DNA of 48,766 nt from Oribacterium sinus (GCF_014202695.1 NZ_JACHHH010000004.1:168719-217484); one strand, 5' to 3'; counted from the stretch's first letter, positions 7,925-16,826 are shown. The notes: a model not told the origin generated them from the sequence alone. Translations and numbers: made by a program.

Positions 7925-8803
7925 ATGATAAAGATTGAGTCCGCCCTGTTGCAGGTGGAGATTAACCGAGAAGCGGAATTACAGTCCGTGTTTGACAAAA
8001 AACGAAACAGAGAGTGCTTATGGCAGGGAGATGCAAAGTATTGGAAAGAGCGTTCCCCGCTTCTGTTTCCCTTTATCGGACGTCTTTTTCAGAAGGCCTA
8101 TTATTACAATGGGGAGAAATACCCCATGGACGTGCATGGCTTTTTACGCTCCATGCAGGCTCGTATCGTAGATCAGGAAGAGGATTCCTGCACCTTGGAA
8201 TTTCGGGATAGTGCGGAATCCAGAAAGATTTACCCCTTTTCCTTTCGTTTACAGCAAAGCTACCGGGTAAAGGACAATCGTTTGGATGTTTGCTCCAGAG
8301 TGGAGAATCTGGGAATTGAGGTAATGTATTTTGCGCTGGGAGGACATCCCGGTTTCTACCTCCCCTTTTCCAAGAAACAGGCAATAAGTGATTACGCCAT
8401 TCACTTCCCTAAGCAGGAGGCGATGATGGAGAAGGTTCGCTTTTCAAAAGACTTACTTACCTTGGAGGAACGGGAGAATTTCGCCTTGGTAAACGGGCGT
8501 CTCCCCTTGGAAACCGTTCTGTTCCGAAATGATGCAGTGGTGCTGGCGCACAGTGGAGGAGAACTGGTGCTGGGAAGTGATGACGAGCCGGTCTCCCTTC
8601 GTTTCCTTTATGAGGACTATCCCTATATTGCTCTCTGGCAGCCCTATGGAGAGAAAACGCCCTTCCTTTGCGTAGAGCCATGGACAAGCCTCCCCGGAAG
8701 AGAAGGCGTAATGGAGGAGTTATGCTCCATGAAAGACCGCATTACCCTGGGACCGGATGAAGCAAAGAGCTTTTGCTACAGTATCATTTTAGAGGATAAA
8801 TAG
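7925..8803 (+). CDS. Aldose 1-epimerase (galactose mutarotase-like) family protein
   Basis: 292 residues of the mutarotase beta-sandwich fold (LacX-like branch). Family landmarks are PLLFPFIGRL (about 45-54), the His in MDVHGFLRSM (about 67-76), the second His in ALGGHPGFYLPF (about 138-149), and a carboxylate near CVEPWTSLPG (about 249-258). It would interconvert the anomers of a hexose or a related sugar; the exact sugar cannot be told. There is a good ribosome site (GGAGGG) at 7912-7917. It stands alone between two intergenic stretches, so genetic context gives no pathway. Confidence 0.88.
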   Translation: MIKIESALLQVEINREAELQSVFDKKRNRECLWQGDAKYWKERSPLLFPFIGRLFQKAYYYNGEKYPMDVHGFLRSMQARIVDQEEDSCTLEFRDSAESRKIYPFSFRLQQSYRVKDNRLDVCSRVENLGIEVMYFALGGHPGFYLPFSKKQAISDYAIHFPKQEAMMEKVRFSKDLLTLEERENFALVNGRLPLETVLFRNDAVVLAHSGGELVLGSDDEPVSLRFLYEDYPYIALWQPYGEKTPFLCVEPWTSLPGREGVMEELCSMKDRITLGPDEAKSFCYSIILEDK

Positions 8804-8811
8804 AGACGATA

Positions 8812-9200
8812 GGATGCAGTATAGGGATGGAAACGGGGTGCGCTGTCGCTAACCTCGCCCCTACGAAGGGATGGACGGTAACTATTGAAGAAATACGCTC
8901 CAATGCATAATAGGTCTGTAATCGTGGCACGCTCTCGCTAACTTCGCCTTCGCAACGGTACTAACTTCAAGCTTCGCTTTGCTCGCTTTCAGTAAGTACC
9001 GGCGGGCTCAGATTGCCTCTCTTACAGACCTATTATGCATCTGTCGCTTCACTCAATTAATTTCCATAGTCCTTCCCTTCGTAGGTTTGCAAGTACCGGC
9101 GGGCTCAGATTGCCTTCTTTCATGCCTATACTGCATCTGTCGCTTGACTTTTTAAGTTCTACAGTACCATACTTCGTAGGCTACCCGCTAGACTGACGAG
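8812..9200. repeat. Intergenic repeat array B
   Basis: Same family as 1-411, mostly in inverted orientation: GCGGGCTCAGATTGCC occurs twice (about 9002 and 9091), with CCTATTATGCATC and CCTATACTGCATC. The segment around 8935-9020 (cores GCTCTCGCTAACTTCGCC and CAAGCTTCGCTTTGCTCGC) is close to the reverse complement of 9836-9925. No protein-coding potential. Confidence 0.8.
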
Positions 9201-9320
9201 CTTCGATTGTATTCATACATATCCATATGGCAATCGCTCTACCATAGGACTTGTATAATTAGCTTATAAGATAAACGTGAATTATAGGCTTAGGCTTATA
9301 GGACAAAACGTGTTGATGAA

Positions 9321-9370
9321 AACCGCTCTGCACCCTTGTAAATCAAGGCTGTAGGGCGGTTCGATTTTTT
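9321..9370 (+). terminator. Orphan intrinsic terminator-like hairpin
   Basis: AACCGCTCT (9321-9329) pairs with AGGGCGGTT (9353-9361), and CCTTG/CAAGG (9333-9337, 9344-9348) forms an inner stem. A T-run (9364-9371) follows. No gene precedes it on the plus strand for more than 500 bp. A TATAAT at 9254-9259 lies about 70 bp upstream without a convincing -35. It may end a small RNA. In 9371-9600 I see only one more weak hairpin (AAAGCGG at 9491-9497 with CCGCTTT at 9530-9536). Confidence 0.55.
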
Positions 9371-9605
9371 TAAATACAACTTTGATGGTGGAAAAAATAT
9401 GCTGATAATAATGCAAAGGAATTGAACGGTTTCTTAGACTGCTTGTTCACTAAAAAAGCACAAAGCACAATGCCGAAAGAAGGAAGAATAAAAGCGGTCT
9501 TCTGGTGGTGCTATATGCACTCCGTGGAGCCGCTTTCTTCGTCTGAAATATTAAGCTAAATGCTTACAGATAAAAGTATTGCAACCTTATACCCGGAAAT
9601 CAATA

Positions 9606-10068
9606 AGGTTAGGCGACAGAAGCAGTATAGGTTTAAAAGAGGGGCAATCTGAGCTCACTGATACTTGCAAGCCTGCGAAGGAAAGAAGTATACAAATCAA
9701 TCTAGTGAAGCGACAGATGTAGTATAGGCCTGAAAAGGGGCAATTTTATCCCGCGGTACTTGCGGAAGGACTGTGGAAATCAATCTAGTGAAGCGACAGA
9801 TGTAGTATAGGTCTGTAAAAGGGGTAATCTGAGCCCGTCAGTACTTACTGAAAGCGAGCAAAGCGAAGCTTGAAGTTAGTACTGCTACGAAGGCGAAGTT
9901 AGCGAGAGCGTGCCCCGAACACAGACCTATACTACATCGGAGCAAATCATTTTGATGAATACAGTCCTTCCCTCCGTAGAGTCGAGGCTAACGGGAGCGT
10001 GCCCCTCGTACAGACCTATACTACATCGGAGCAAATCATTTCGATGAATACAGCCTTCCCTCCGCCGG
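9606..10068. repeat. Intergenic repeat array C
   Basis: Direct units come first (GCGACAGAAGCAGTATAGG near 9613, then GACAGATGTAGTATAGG near 9714 and 9795, about 80-100 bp apart). Inverted units follow (ACAGACCTATACTACATCGG near 9921 and 10011). The array reaches the stop codon of the MATE gene. The direct-then-inverted layout matches arrays A and D. Confidence 0.8.
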
Positions 10069-10070
10069 CT

Positions 10071-11390
10071 TTATTTACCCTCGTGCTGCGCCTCCAAATG
10101 CAGCTTCATCTCTTTCCGCTCCTTCCGGTAAAAATACAGCACCACCAGGAAGGTGAAGGCTTCAGATGCGGGGAAGGAAAGCCAAACCCCCGGCATTTTT
10201 AGAAGGGAAGAAAGTAAGAAGGCAAAAAATACAATAGCGATGGTGCCTCTCAGTAAAGAACAGATAAAGGCGGGGCGGGGATTGTTGGTAGCGGAGAAAT
10301 AGCTTACCATCAGGATATTCAGCCCGGCCGCAAGGAAACCGATGAAATACAAGGGAATTCCTTCCTTGGCATACTGGTAGAGGATAGGATCATTTTCCCG
10401 GTTAAAAAGAGCGATACAGAAGTCGCTTTGGAAAATGATGCTTGCCACAATCAAAACCGCCAGTACCAAAGCACTTACAATGCCGTAATGCAGGTAGGAC
10501 TGCAGCTTATGAATATCACGTTTTCCGTAGCTGTTGCTGATTAAGGGCTGGCTTCCCTGAGCCAAACCATTGAATACACAGGTGCAGACAGAGGAAACAT
10601 TGGCAATGACACCGTAGGCGGCAACACCGATATTTCCGCTAAGACCTAAAATCAGGCCGTTAAAGGTACTGATGGTCACGGCACTGGTCAGGTCGCCGAC
10701 AAAGGCAGAAAATCCCAGCTTGCAGCAGGCACAGAGATGCTTGAAGCGCGGACTTTGCCAACGAAAGGCAATGGTATTTTTCGGACTCCGAAAATGCAGA
10801 GTGCAAACCAAGCTGGTAACCACCGGAGATAGGGCAGTAGCCAGAGCAGCACCGGTCATGCCCAAATCCATGGGGAACATGAAAATATAGTCAAATACGA
10901 TATTAAAGAGGGAACCCATCAAAGAGCCGACCATGGCCATGGAGGGGTTCTTGTCATTTCTGGTGAAGGCAGTCATACTGCTGTTTGCCATAAAGAGGAA
11001 GGCAGAGCCTAAGATGATTCGAACGTAGCTCATTCCCAGATTCTGCAATTCCGCATTTGCCCCTAAAATTGCCAAAACCTGCTTCGGAAAAAAGAGCCCG
11101 AAGAAGGTGAAGGGCAGGGCGAAAATGAAGTTCCAAAAAATAGCTTGTAAAAAGAAGGAGCTTACATCCTTTCCCGCAGCCTGTCGGATGCTGTATCTGG
11201 TGGCACAACCCACCGCAATCATATTGCCCAGGGCATTGAGAAGGCCGTACAGCGGAAGAATCAAATTTAAAACCGCAAGTCCATCGGTTCCCGCATAGGA
11301 AGAAATAAAATAGGTATCCGCTAAAATATAAACGGAAAGCCCAATCATCCCGGCTATACTTTGACTGACATAACGAAAAAACTTCTTCAT
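10071..11390 (-). CDS. MATE family efflux transporter
   Basis: 439 residues with about 12 membrane helices and the MATE two-bundle layout. It starts MKKFFRYVSQSIAGMIGLSVYILADTYF, with the conserved N-terminal helix 1 region (SVYILADTYFIS) and the mid-protein GLAQGSQPLISNSYG motif that opens the second bundle. It exports drugs or metabolites using a Na+ or H+ gradient; the substrate is unknown. A GGGGAG ribosome site precedes the ATG. It is divergent from a second MATE gene and ends in the repeat array. Confidence 0.93.
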   Translation of the reverse strand: MKKFFRYVSQSIAGMIGLSVYILADTYFISSYAGTDGLAVLNLILPLYGLLNALGNMIAVGCATRYSIRQAAGKDVSSFFLQAIFWNFIFALPFTFFGLFFPKQVLAILGANAELQNLGMSYVRIILGSAFLFMANSSMTAFTRNDKNPSMAMVGSLMGSLFNIVFDYIFMFPMDLGMTGAALATALSPVVTSLVCTLHFRSPKNTIAFRWQSPRFKHLCACCKLGFSAFVGDLTSAVTISTFNGLILGLSGNIGVAAYGVIANVSSVCTCVFNGLAQGSQPLISNSYGKRDIHKLQSYLHYGIVSALVLAVLIVASIIFQSDFCIALFNRENDPILYQYAKEGIPLYFIGFLAAGLNILMVSYFSATNNPRPAFICSLLRGTIAIVFFAFLLSSLLKMPGVWLSFPASEAFTFLVVLYFYRKERKEMKLHLEAQHEGK

Positions 11391-11427
11391 TTCTAAACTC
11401 CCCTGACTCCCCTAACTCAAGATTTTT

Positions 11428-11456
11428 TTGCGAAAAAAATTTTACGGTAGTATAAT
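11428..11456 (+). promoter_or_regulatory. Promoter of the second MATE gene
   Basis: TTGCGA (11428-11433), 17-bp spacer, perfect TATAAT (11451-11456). The expected transcription start, near 11463, helps to exclude the ATG at 11472 (too close, no ribosome site) in favour of 11511. Confidence 0.7.
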
Positions 11457-11510
11457 GGCTGTCATTGTAGCATGGAAGTAGAAAAATTGCCAGAGAAGGG
11501 AGAGGAAGAC

Positions 11511-12881
11511 ATGGCCATAAGCGAAGAGGAGAAGTTTCGGCAAATGCTGGAGGAGCCGGTGAATCGTTTGATTCCCAAGCTGGCCGTTCCTTCCATGGTG
11601 TCCATGATTGTGGTGGCGGTGTATAATATGGCGGACACCTTCTTCGTTTCCCGCTTGGGAACCTCCGCCTCTGCCGCAGTGGGAGTGGTATTCTCCATGG
11701 CAGCCATTATTCAGGCAATCGCCTTCATGATCGGCATGGGTTGCGGAAACGAAATTTCCCGTTTGTTGGGAGCGAAAAAGCAGGAAGAAGCGGAAAAATA
11801 TGTGGCAGTAGGATTTTTTACGGAATTGATTATCGGAACTATGATTGCAATCATTGCCGGCATTTTCGTAGAACCTCTGGTTTACGCTCTGGGATCCACC
11901 AAAACCATTGCTCCCTATGCCATGCAGTACGCTAGAATCATCCTTTTCGGAAGCCCCTTTATGATGGCTTCACTGGGCATGAACAATATGCTTCGTTTTC
12001 AGGGAAATTCCTTTTATTCCATGATTGGTATCAGCACCGGTGGCATTATCAATATGTTTTTGGATCCTCTCTTCATTTACGTTGGGAAAATGGGGATTGG
12101 TGGAGCGGCGGTGGCTACCGTAATCAGTCAAATGATATCCTTCGGTATTTTATTGTACCAATGCAACAAGATGCCGGCCTGCATTTCCGTAGCGTTTCGA
12201 AATTTTAAGCCCGGCTTAAAACGTTACAGCATTATTCTGCGCTTCGGCTGTCCCAGCCTTGCCAGACAGGGAATTGCCGGTGTTTCCACCATTTTACTGA
12301 ACTTTTCCGCCCATCCTTACGGAGATGCGGCTATTGCAGCCATGGCCATCGTGATGCGTGTCAGCATGTTTATCTTTTCCTTGGTTATCGGCTTCGGACA
12401 GGGCTTTCAACCGGTTTGCGGCTATGCCTATGGCGCCAAGCACTACAAGCGTGTGGCGGAGGCCTACCGTTTCAGTTTGAAGGTCTGCTTTATTATGCTG
12501 ATTTTTGCCGGAGCGGGGGTCTTCCTTATGGCAAAGCCCATCGTCACCGCCTTCCGAAAAGAGGATGGGGAGGTTATTCGAATCGGCACAATGGCGTTGC
12601 AGCTGCAATGCCTAACCATGCCCCTGGCTGCTCAGATTACCATGGCCAATATGTTTTCCCAGACCACCGGCTATCCCCTTCGGGCCAGTATCGTTGCCTT
12701 GCTTCGGCAGGGCATTTGCCTGATTCCGATTTTGCTGATTTTCCCCCGTGCCTTCGGGCTTTTCGGCCTGCAAATGTCTCAGCCCCTCAGTGATATCTTT
12801 GCGGCGCTTATTGCAGCCCTGATTACCGGAGGAATCTTGAAGGAATTGAAGGAAAGGGAGAAGAAGGAAATTAAAGCATAG
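11511..12881 (+). CDS. MATE family efflux transporter
   Basis: 456 residues from the ATG at 11511, which has GGGAGAGG upstream; the in-frame ATG at 11472 lacks a ribosome site. It has about 12 membrane helices. Helix 1 carries VAVYNMADTFFVSRLG, and the second half opens with a family motif (VIGFGQGFQPVCGYAYGAK). It is a different MATE branch from its divergent neighbour, so the two are not a recent duplication. It is probably a cation-coupled multidrug or metabolite exporter. Confidence 0.94.
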   Translation: MAISEEEKFRQMLEEPVNRLIPKLAVPSMVSMIVVAVYNMADTFFVSRLGTSASAAVGVVFSMAAIIQAIAFMIGMGCGNEISRLLGAKKQEEAEKYVAVGFFTELIIGTMIAIIAGIFVEPLVYALGSTKTIAPYAMQYARIILFGSPFMMASLGMNNMLRFQGNSFYSMIGISTGGIINMFLDPLFIYVGKMGIGGAAVATVISQMISFGILLYQCNKMPACISVAFRNFKPGLKRYSIILRFGCPSLARQGIAGVSTILLNFSAHPYGDAAIAAMAIVMRVSMFIFSLVIGFGQGFQPVCGYAYGAKHYKRVAEAYRFSLKVCFIMLIFAGAGVFLMAKPIVTAFRKEDGEVIRIGTMALQLQCLTMPLAAQITMANMFSQTTGYPLRASIVALLRQGICLIPILLIFPRAFGLFGLQMSQPLSDIFAALIAALITGGILKELKEREKKEIKA

Positions 12882-12966
12882 TATGCATGGAAGGGAAGAG
12901 GGATTAAAGAACGGAAGATAGAATATTTATTAGATGAAACCGGAATAAAGAGTTAAGAATAAAATA

Positions 12967-13119
12967 TTATTCAGACATTAGGATTTGCTCAATATTTTGC
13001 TTTCCATATAAGATTCGGAGAATGGTAAGCTCATTGATATTAGAATGAACCATATAGAATATGACAAAATTATCAACATGAACCCTGTGAGTATTTCGAC
13101 TTGTCCATGGTTCCCACTT
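12967..13119 (-). pseudogene. Truncated RelE/ParE-family toxin (C-terminal fragment)
   Basis: Reading the minus strand one base out of frame from the antitoxin gives 50 codons beginning KWEPWTSRNTHRVHV and continuing VDNFVIFYMV and ILRILYGKQNIEQIL to a TAA stop. The pattern (V)DNFVIFY-V...ILRILYG is the C-terminal half of RelE/ParE-type toxins. The N-terminal half (about 45-50 residues) and the start codon are missing. The fragment overlaps the 3' end of the antitoxin gene, so an internal deletion appears to have fused the end of the antitoxin to the middle of the toxin. It should be non-functional. Confidence 0.75.
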
Positions 13120-13417
13120 GAAACTCTTCTTTCATAATCTGATTCACTTCTTCCACAGAACATTTCTTCCCTTTCAGAGCAGATTCATATCCTTCTTGTA
13201 ATGCGGTATTTAATTCAGTTTGACTCATATTTCCTAGAGCTGTTGGAGTTTGATAAGACAAGTGTAAATCCAAAGGAAATCCATTTGTTCGTACTATCTG
13301 ACTATATAGCATTTGAATGGCGCTGGAAGGAGAAATTCCCAGTTGTTGTAGTATGCCTTCAGCATTTTCTTTTAATTTCGTGTCAATTCTTGCATAAACT
13401 GCTTTTGTATTTGCCAT
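13073..13417 (-). CDS. RelB/DinJ-family antitoxin
   Basis: 114 residues starting MANTKAVYARIDTKLKENAE, with the ribbon-helix-helix pattern of RelB/DinJ antitoxins followed by LGISPSSAIQMLYSQIV and NGFPLDLHL. The start at 13417 is fixed by AGGAGG at ideal spacing; the longer frame to 13486 is not needed. In the cell it would bind the toxin and repress its own promoter. The last dozen residues (GTMDKSKYSQGSC) look unrelated to the family and lie over the toxin fragment, consistent with the deletion fusing the two genes. Confidence 0.87.
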   Translation of the reverse strand: MANTKAVYARIDTKLKENAEGILQQLGISPSSAIQMLYSQIVRTNGFPLDLHLSYQTPTALGNMSQTELNTALQEGYESALKGKKCSVEEVNQIMKEEFQVGTMDKSKYSQGSC

Positions 13418-13443
13418 ATAATTCGCCTCCTTTATTATCCCAT

Positions 13444-13485
13444 AGTATAGTTTTAGTGGAGCTACTTTGCAAGCATTTGCAAGCA
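13444..13485 (-). promoter_or_regulatory. relB promoter with direct-repeat operator
   Basis: On the minus strand, TTGCAA (13467-13472) and TATACT (13444-13449) are separated by 17 bp. TTTGCAAGCA is repeated directly at 13466-13475 and 13476-13485, over and upstream of the -35, which fits autoregulation by an RHH antitoxin. Confidence 0.6.
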
Positions 13486-13582
13486 AATAGATGATTGATT
13501 ATTGCGAGTAAAGTGATGATTGATTATTTTTCTATAAATTATCTAATCCTTATTTCATAACTTCGGGATAAGGCCATCATAC

Positions 13583-13611
13583 TTGCTATTCACTATTCCA
13601 AACCTTATAAT
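13583..13611 (+). promoter_or_regulatory. Promoter of the YARHG lipoprotein gene
   Basis: TTGCTA (13583-13588), 17-bp spacer, TATAAT (13606-13611). The -10 lies in a small inverted repeat, CCTTAT/ATAAGG (13603-13608, 13615-13620). Confidence 0.65.
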
Positions 13612-13665
13612 GCAATAAGGTATATTCATAAAATTTAACATAGTGAATCATGGGAGAAAGAGCGT

Positions 13666-14604
13666 ATGAAAAGAACAATGATGAAGAAAAAAGGAACCGG
13701 AGCGGTGCTGCAAAAAGGCTTGGCAATCGTTTTTCTGGGATTGCTTCTAAGCCTTAGTCTGGTTTCCTGTAAAGGGAATAGTCAGGCAAAGGAAAGTGAA
13801 GGGACAAAGGCGGAAGAAAGTACATCGGTAAAGGCGGAAGAGAAAGCTGATGAATCTACTGTAGCTACAGAAGAAAGTACATCCGCCGGTTCAGAGGAGC
13901 TTAGTTATGATAGCGGAGCGGTAAACAAATCCAATATATTTGCATCCTATCCCGGGGATGCAATGTGGAAGAGTACTGCTAATGAGTATATGCTTATCCC
14001 CTATATTAAGGACGGAAAAGAACAGATTGAGTTTCGTCTTTATGGAGAAGCAAAGTTTTTATTAGAGGGGCTTTCCTTTTCCAAAACAGAGCAAAACGGT
14101 TTAAAGGTATCCGGCAAGATGCGAAACCTAAAAGACAATAGCTGGAACGGAGATGCGGATGTGACATGGAATAGTCTTGAGACCATTGATTATCCTATAG
14201 TGACTTTAACCAACGGTACGGAATTTACCGATGTGGATATGGGGGGAGATTATAGTTATGCCGGATTAGTGAACAGTACAGGTCAATCCAATGCCGGAAC
14301 GGCTACCAATGCTTCTGAATTTATTTTCCCATACGCCAACGAGAGACTGATTGCTCGGGGAGAGTATGAGAGCTTGGATGCGGCAACCCTTCGTTTAGCG
14401 ATTAATGAAATTTATGCTCGCCATGGAAGACAATACGACACTCAAGACCTTAATGCATATTTTTCTTCTAAATCCTGGTATAGACCGCAGTATAGTAAAT
14501 CGGAATTTGATAAAATCGAAAGTCAGGTTTTGAATTCCTACGAGCGGGAGAATATAAAGATCCTTACCGGATATAGAGATAGCCTGCTTGGAAAAGTAGG
14601 ATAA
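13666..14604 (+). CDS. YARHG-domain lipoprotein
   Basis: 312 residues. A basic N-terminus and hydrophobic stretch lead to a lipobox ending LVSC (lipidated Cys35), so it is anchored outside the membrane. Residues 36-80 are a low-complexity Glu/Thr/Ser/Ala linker. A middle domain (about 90-200) is unrecognised. The C-terminal YARHG domain has AINEIYARHGRQ at 245-256 and a KSWYRPQYS segment at 269-277. YARHG domains are extracellular and of unclear function, often on lipoproteins of gut and oral Firmicutes. It has its own promoter and terminator, so it is monocistronic. Confidence 0.85.
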   Translation: MKRTMMKKKGTGAVLQKGLAIVFLGLLLSLSLVSCKGNSQAKESEGTKAEESTSVKAEEKADESTVATEESTSAGSEELSYDSGAVNKSNIFASYPGDAMWKSTANEYMLIPYIKDGKEQIEFRLYGEAKFLLEGLSFSKTEQNGLKVSGKMRNLKDNSWNGDADVTWNSLETIDYPIVTLTNGTEFTDVDMGGDYSYAGLVNSTGQSNAGTATNASEFIFPYANERLIARGEYESLDAATLRLAINEIYARHGRQYDTQDLNAYFSSKSWYRPQYSKSEFDKIESQVLNSYERENIKILTGYRDSLLGKVG

Positions 14605-14635
14605 TAGAATGAAAAAGCAGTGGAAAAGAAATTCC

Positions 14636-14681
14636 AATATCTCCTCTCGTCCATTACCTTGGATGCGAGGAGATATTTTAT
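14636..14681 (+). terminator. Terminator after the YARHG gene
   Basis: AATATCTCCTC (14636-14646) pairs exactly with GAGGAGATATT (14667-14677). The stem can extend inward with one mismatch (CTCGTCC against GGATGCGAG). A short T-rich tail follows. Confidence 0.7.
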
Positions 14682-14832
14682 TGCACACCTTATCCATTAA
14701 CGGATATTATCCGAATATGGAGACTAGTATATTTACAATTGCCACATTACAATTATAGCACTACATAATTCTGTCGATTCTTTCCCTTCTTACTATGTCT
14801 ATTCTTATTCCTATTTCTAAAAGGAGAATCTC

Positions 14833-15699
14833 ATGCCTCAATTTCCAGCAAAAAATTCTAAAAATTCAAAAGAGCAACACACATTACAAAAATCAAGCTC
14901 TCAGCTAGAAGTAAAACAAGCTATTATATCATCCCTAACTCTTATGGATGATATCTTTATCAAAATCGTATTGCAGGATAAGCAATGCACCGAATTTATT
15001 TTACAAGTTATTATGGAAAATGATTCTTTACGTTTGAAAGATCAATGTATTCAGAAAGACACTCCCAATATTCATGGACATTCTCTTGTCTTGGATTGTT
15101 ACTGCGAGGACAAAGAGCACAATCTATATAACATTGAAATCCAAAATGATTCTCAAGAAGCAATCCCGAAACGAGCTAGATTTCACGCCAGTCTAATAGA
15201 CATTCATTCTCTAAAGAAAGGACAAAATTTCAAGCAATTACCTAAAACATATGTTATATTTATTACAGCTAAAGATATTTTCAAACGAGGACTACAATCT
15301 TATCATATTGAAAGAATCATTAAAGAAAATGGCCAGCCCTTTGATGATGACTCTTATATTATATACTTTAATACCTCGAAAATAGAAAATAATAGCTTGG
15401 GAAGACTGGCAGAAGATTTTCATGCCAACAATCCCAAGCAAATGCATTCGACAATACTGTCCAAAAGAGTAGCAGAACTTAAATCTACAGACTTTATGCA
15501 GAAGGGAGACAAAAATATGAATATTCTTTTAGAACGTTATCGCCAAGCTGCCCTAGAAGAAGGCAGAGAAGAAGGCAGTGAGAAATTAGCACAATTAATG
15601 GGTATTTTAGCGGAAAGTGGCAGACTGGAAGATATCAAAAAAGCTTCAAAGGATAAACGCTACAGAAAAAAACTCTTCCGTGAACTGAACTTAATGTAG
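14833..15699 (+). CDS. Rpn family recombination-promoting nuclease / PD-(D/E)XK transposase-like protein
   Basis: 288 residues. The N-terminal half has the family pattern: LTLMDDIFIKIVL (about 36-48), LDCYCEDKEHNLYNIEIQ (about 91-108, where the D and the E-x-Q supply the nuclease site), then RARFHASLID (about 119-128). The C-terminal part ends in a helical charged tail (LAQLMGILAESGRLEDIKKA) seen in this family. Rpn proteins cut DNA and promote recA-independent recombination in E. coli; many copies are phase-varying or mobile. The gene is clearly more AT-rich than its neighbours, suggesting transfer. A good ribosome site (AAAGGAG) precedes the start. No terminal inverted repeats were seen. 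Confidence 0.85.
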   Translation: MPQFPAKNSKNSKEQHTLQKSSSQLEVKQAIISSLTLMDDIFIKIVLQDKQCTEFILQVIMENDSLRLKDQCIQKDTPNIHGHSLVLDCYCEDKEHNLYNIEIQNDSQEAIPKRARFHASLIDIHSLKKGQNFKQLPKTYVIFITAKDIFKRGLQSYHIERIIKENGQPFDDDSYIIYFNTSKIENNSLGRLAEDFHANNPKQMHSTILSKRVAELKSTDFMQKGDKNMNILLERYRQAALEEGREEGSEKLAQLMGILAESGRLEDIKKASKDKRYRKKLFRELNLM

Positions 15700-15862
15700 A
15701 GGCAGTTCTATTATTGTGCATGCTTTAAGTGTAATTAGATATTGCCAGACCATTCCTTTTTATCATTGTCCCAAACGGAGTTGGACTTTGGATTATCGTT
15801 GTAAAATGGTTCGAGGAATCGTAAAAGCTAGGAATAAATCTCTTCTTGCTTAGTCATTTCAT

Positions 15863-16297
15863 TCAACCTACCTCAAAATAGTTTATAGCCCAGTCCTTTA
15901 GTTCTTCAAATCGCTTTTGGTTTTCTTTTTTGATATTCAATCCGCTAAAGCTTTCTTCGTGGGAATAGTAATATTTGCTCAAAGCTTCTACAAGAGCAGT
16001 TTCATCGCTATGCTCAAAATCGGAAAGCATATCATTTACAGCCTGGCTTGGACTGGAACAAAGAACATTTTCAAAACGTATATACTCTATAGCTTCCAAA
16101 TCTTCTATGATATGGCATCGGATATTTTCTTCCGGACTTTCCTCCAAGGCATAAACCTCCACCTTGTTTTCTGAAAAGTAGCCCACAAAGAGCTGCAAAT
16201 ATTCCAAGGCGGAGACAGAGCGTAAAATCATCGGCTGATTGCCAACCACATCTCTTAACCATGCTCTATTTGATGTATAGTCACTACTGATTTTCAT
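15863..16297 (-). CDS. Unrecognised protein, possibly AbiEi-like antitoxin C-terminal domain
   Basis: 144 residues from the ATG at 16297, which has an AGGAT ribosome site (an ATG 12 nt upstream is less well placed). It is acidic, soluble and has no membrane segment. Notable parts are LRDVVGNQPMILRSVSALEY (about 14-33) and the end SKYYYSHEESFSGLNI. I have seen this kind of protein among toxin-antitoxin neighbours in Lachnospiraceae. The SALEYLQLFVGYF part loosely recalls AbiEi-type antitoxins without their N-terminal winged helix, but the link is weak. It is AT-rich and has no toxin partner beside it. Confidence 0.6.
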   Translation of the reverse strand: MKISSDYTSNRAWLRDVVGNQPMILRSVSALEYLQLFVGYFSENKVEVYALEESPEENIRCHIIEDLEAIEYIRFENVLCSSPSQAVNDMLSDFEHSDETALVEALSKYYYSHEESFSGLNIKKENQKRFEELKDWAINYFEVG

Positions 16298-16621
16298 ATT
16301 GATCCTCATTGTCGTTCAAAGCGTTTTGTCATTTTTTGTAGTATAGTCTTTATCCCAAGAATACACAATCTTTTGCCAAGAGCTGTAGGTACATATAGTG
16401 CATTTTTTCGTTGCAATACAGACCGACTTCCCGTATTGTAAAACTTAGAATGTACTTGGAATACCTCACGCTTCGCGCGGGGCCCCTTGTGAAAAAAAGG
16501 CTTTATCCATGGCAGCAATATTGTTTTGTTTCACCCGGAAAAGCCCGGAATTTTAAGAAAATGGAGGAATAAATATATCTCTATAGTCATTCTTAATCGT
16601 CTCTCTTGGCATCAGCCTTTC

Positions 16622-16813
16622 TTACAGCACCGTTGCTTCTTCCTGCACAAAGGTCGGAAACTGCTTTTTCATTCCGACGAGGCTGCAGCATCCTCGGATA
16701 TAACCAGTGATACTCAGTAAATCCTTCATGGGAAGCATTTCTACCTTTTTGTTTCCGGAAATCTTCGCCTTGTCGAGAATTCTGCACGCATTGGTTTTTG
16801 TTTCTTTTCCCAT
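16622..16813 (-). pseudogene. Internally deleted ybaK/ebsC-like gene (Cys-tRNA(Pro) deacylase family)
   Basis: 63 codons beginning MGKETKTNACRILDKAKI, the typical start of YbaK/EbsC proteins, then jumping directly to SGNKKVEMLPMKDLLSITGY and KKQFPTF, which belong to the C-terminal half of the family (GxSPxGMKKxFPT). About 60-70 central residues are missing and the end is cut by a TAA. Full-length proteins have about 155-165 residues, so the editing function should be lost. It is probably co-transcribed downstream of the ABC exporter genes or is a relic. I see no other gene in 16310-16621. Confidence 0.75.
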
Positions 16814-16826
16814 ACTATTCTCCTAA

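Noticed and set aside
12978-13163. 61-codon minus-strand frame beneath the antitoxin end
   Set aside because: It is the wrong frame; the toxin homology is in a different frame (12967-13119).
16306-16518. 70-codon minus-strand frame overlapping the start of the unknown 144-residue gene
   Set aside because: No ribosome site and no recognisable domain; it includes a GC-rich patch and seems fortuitous.
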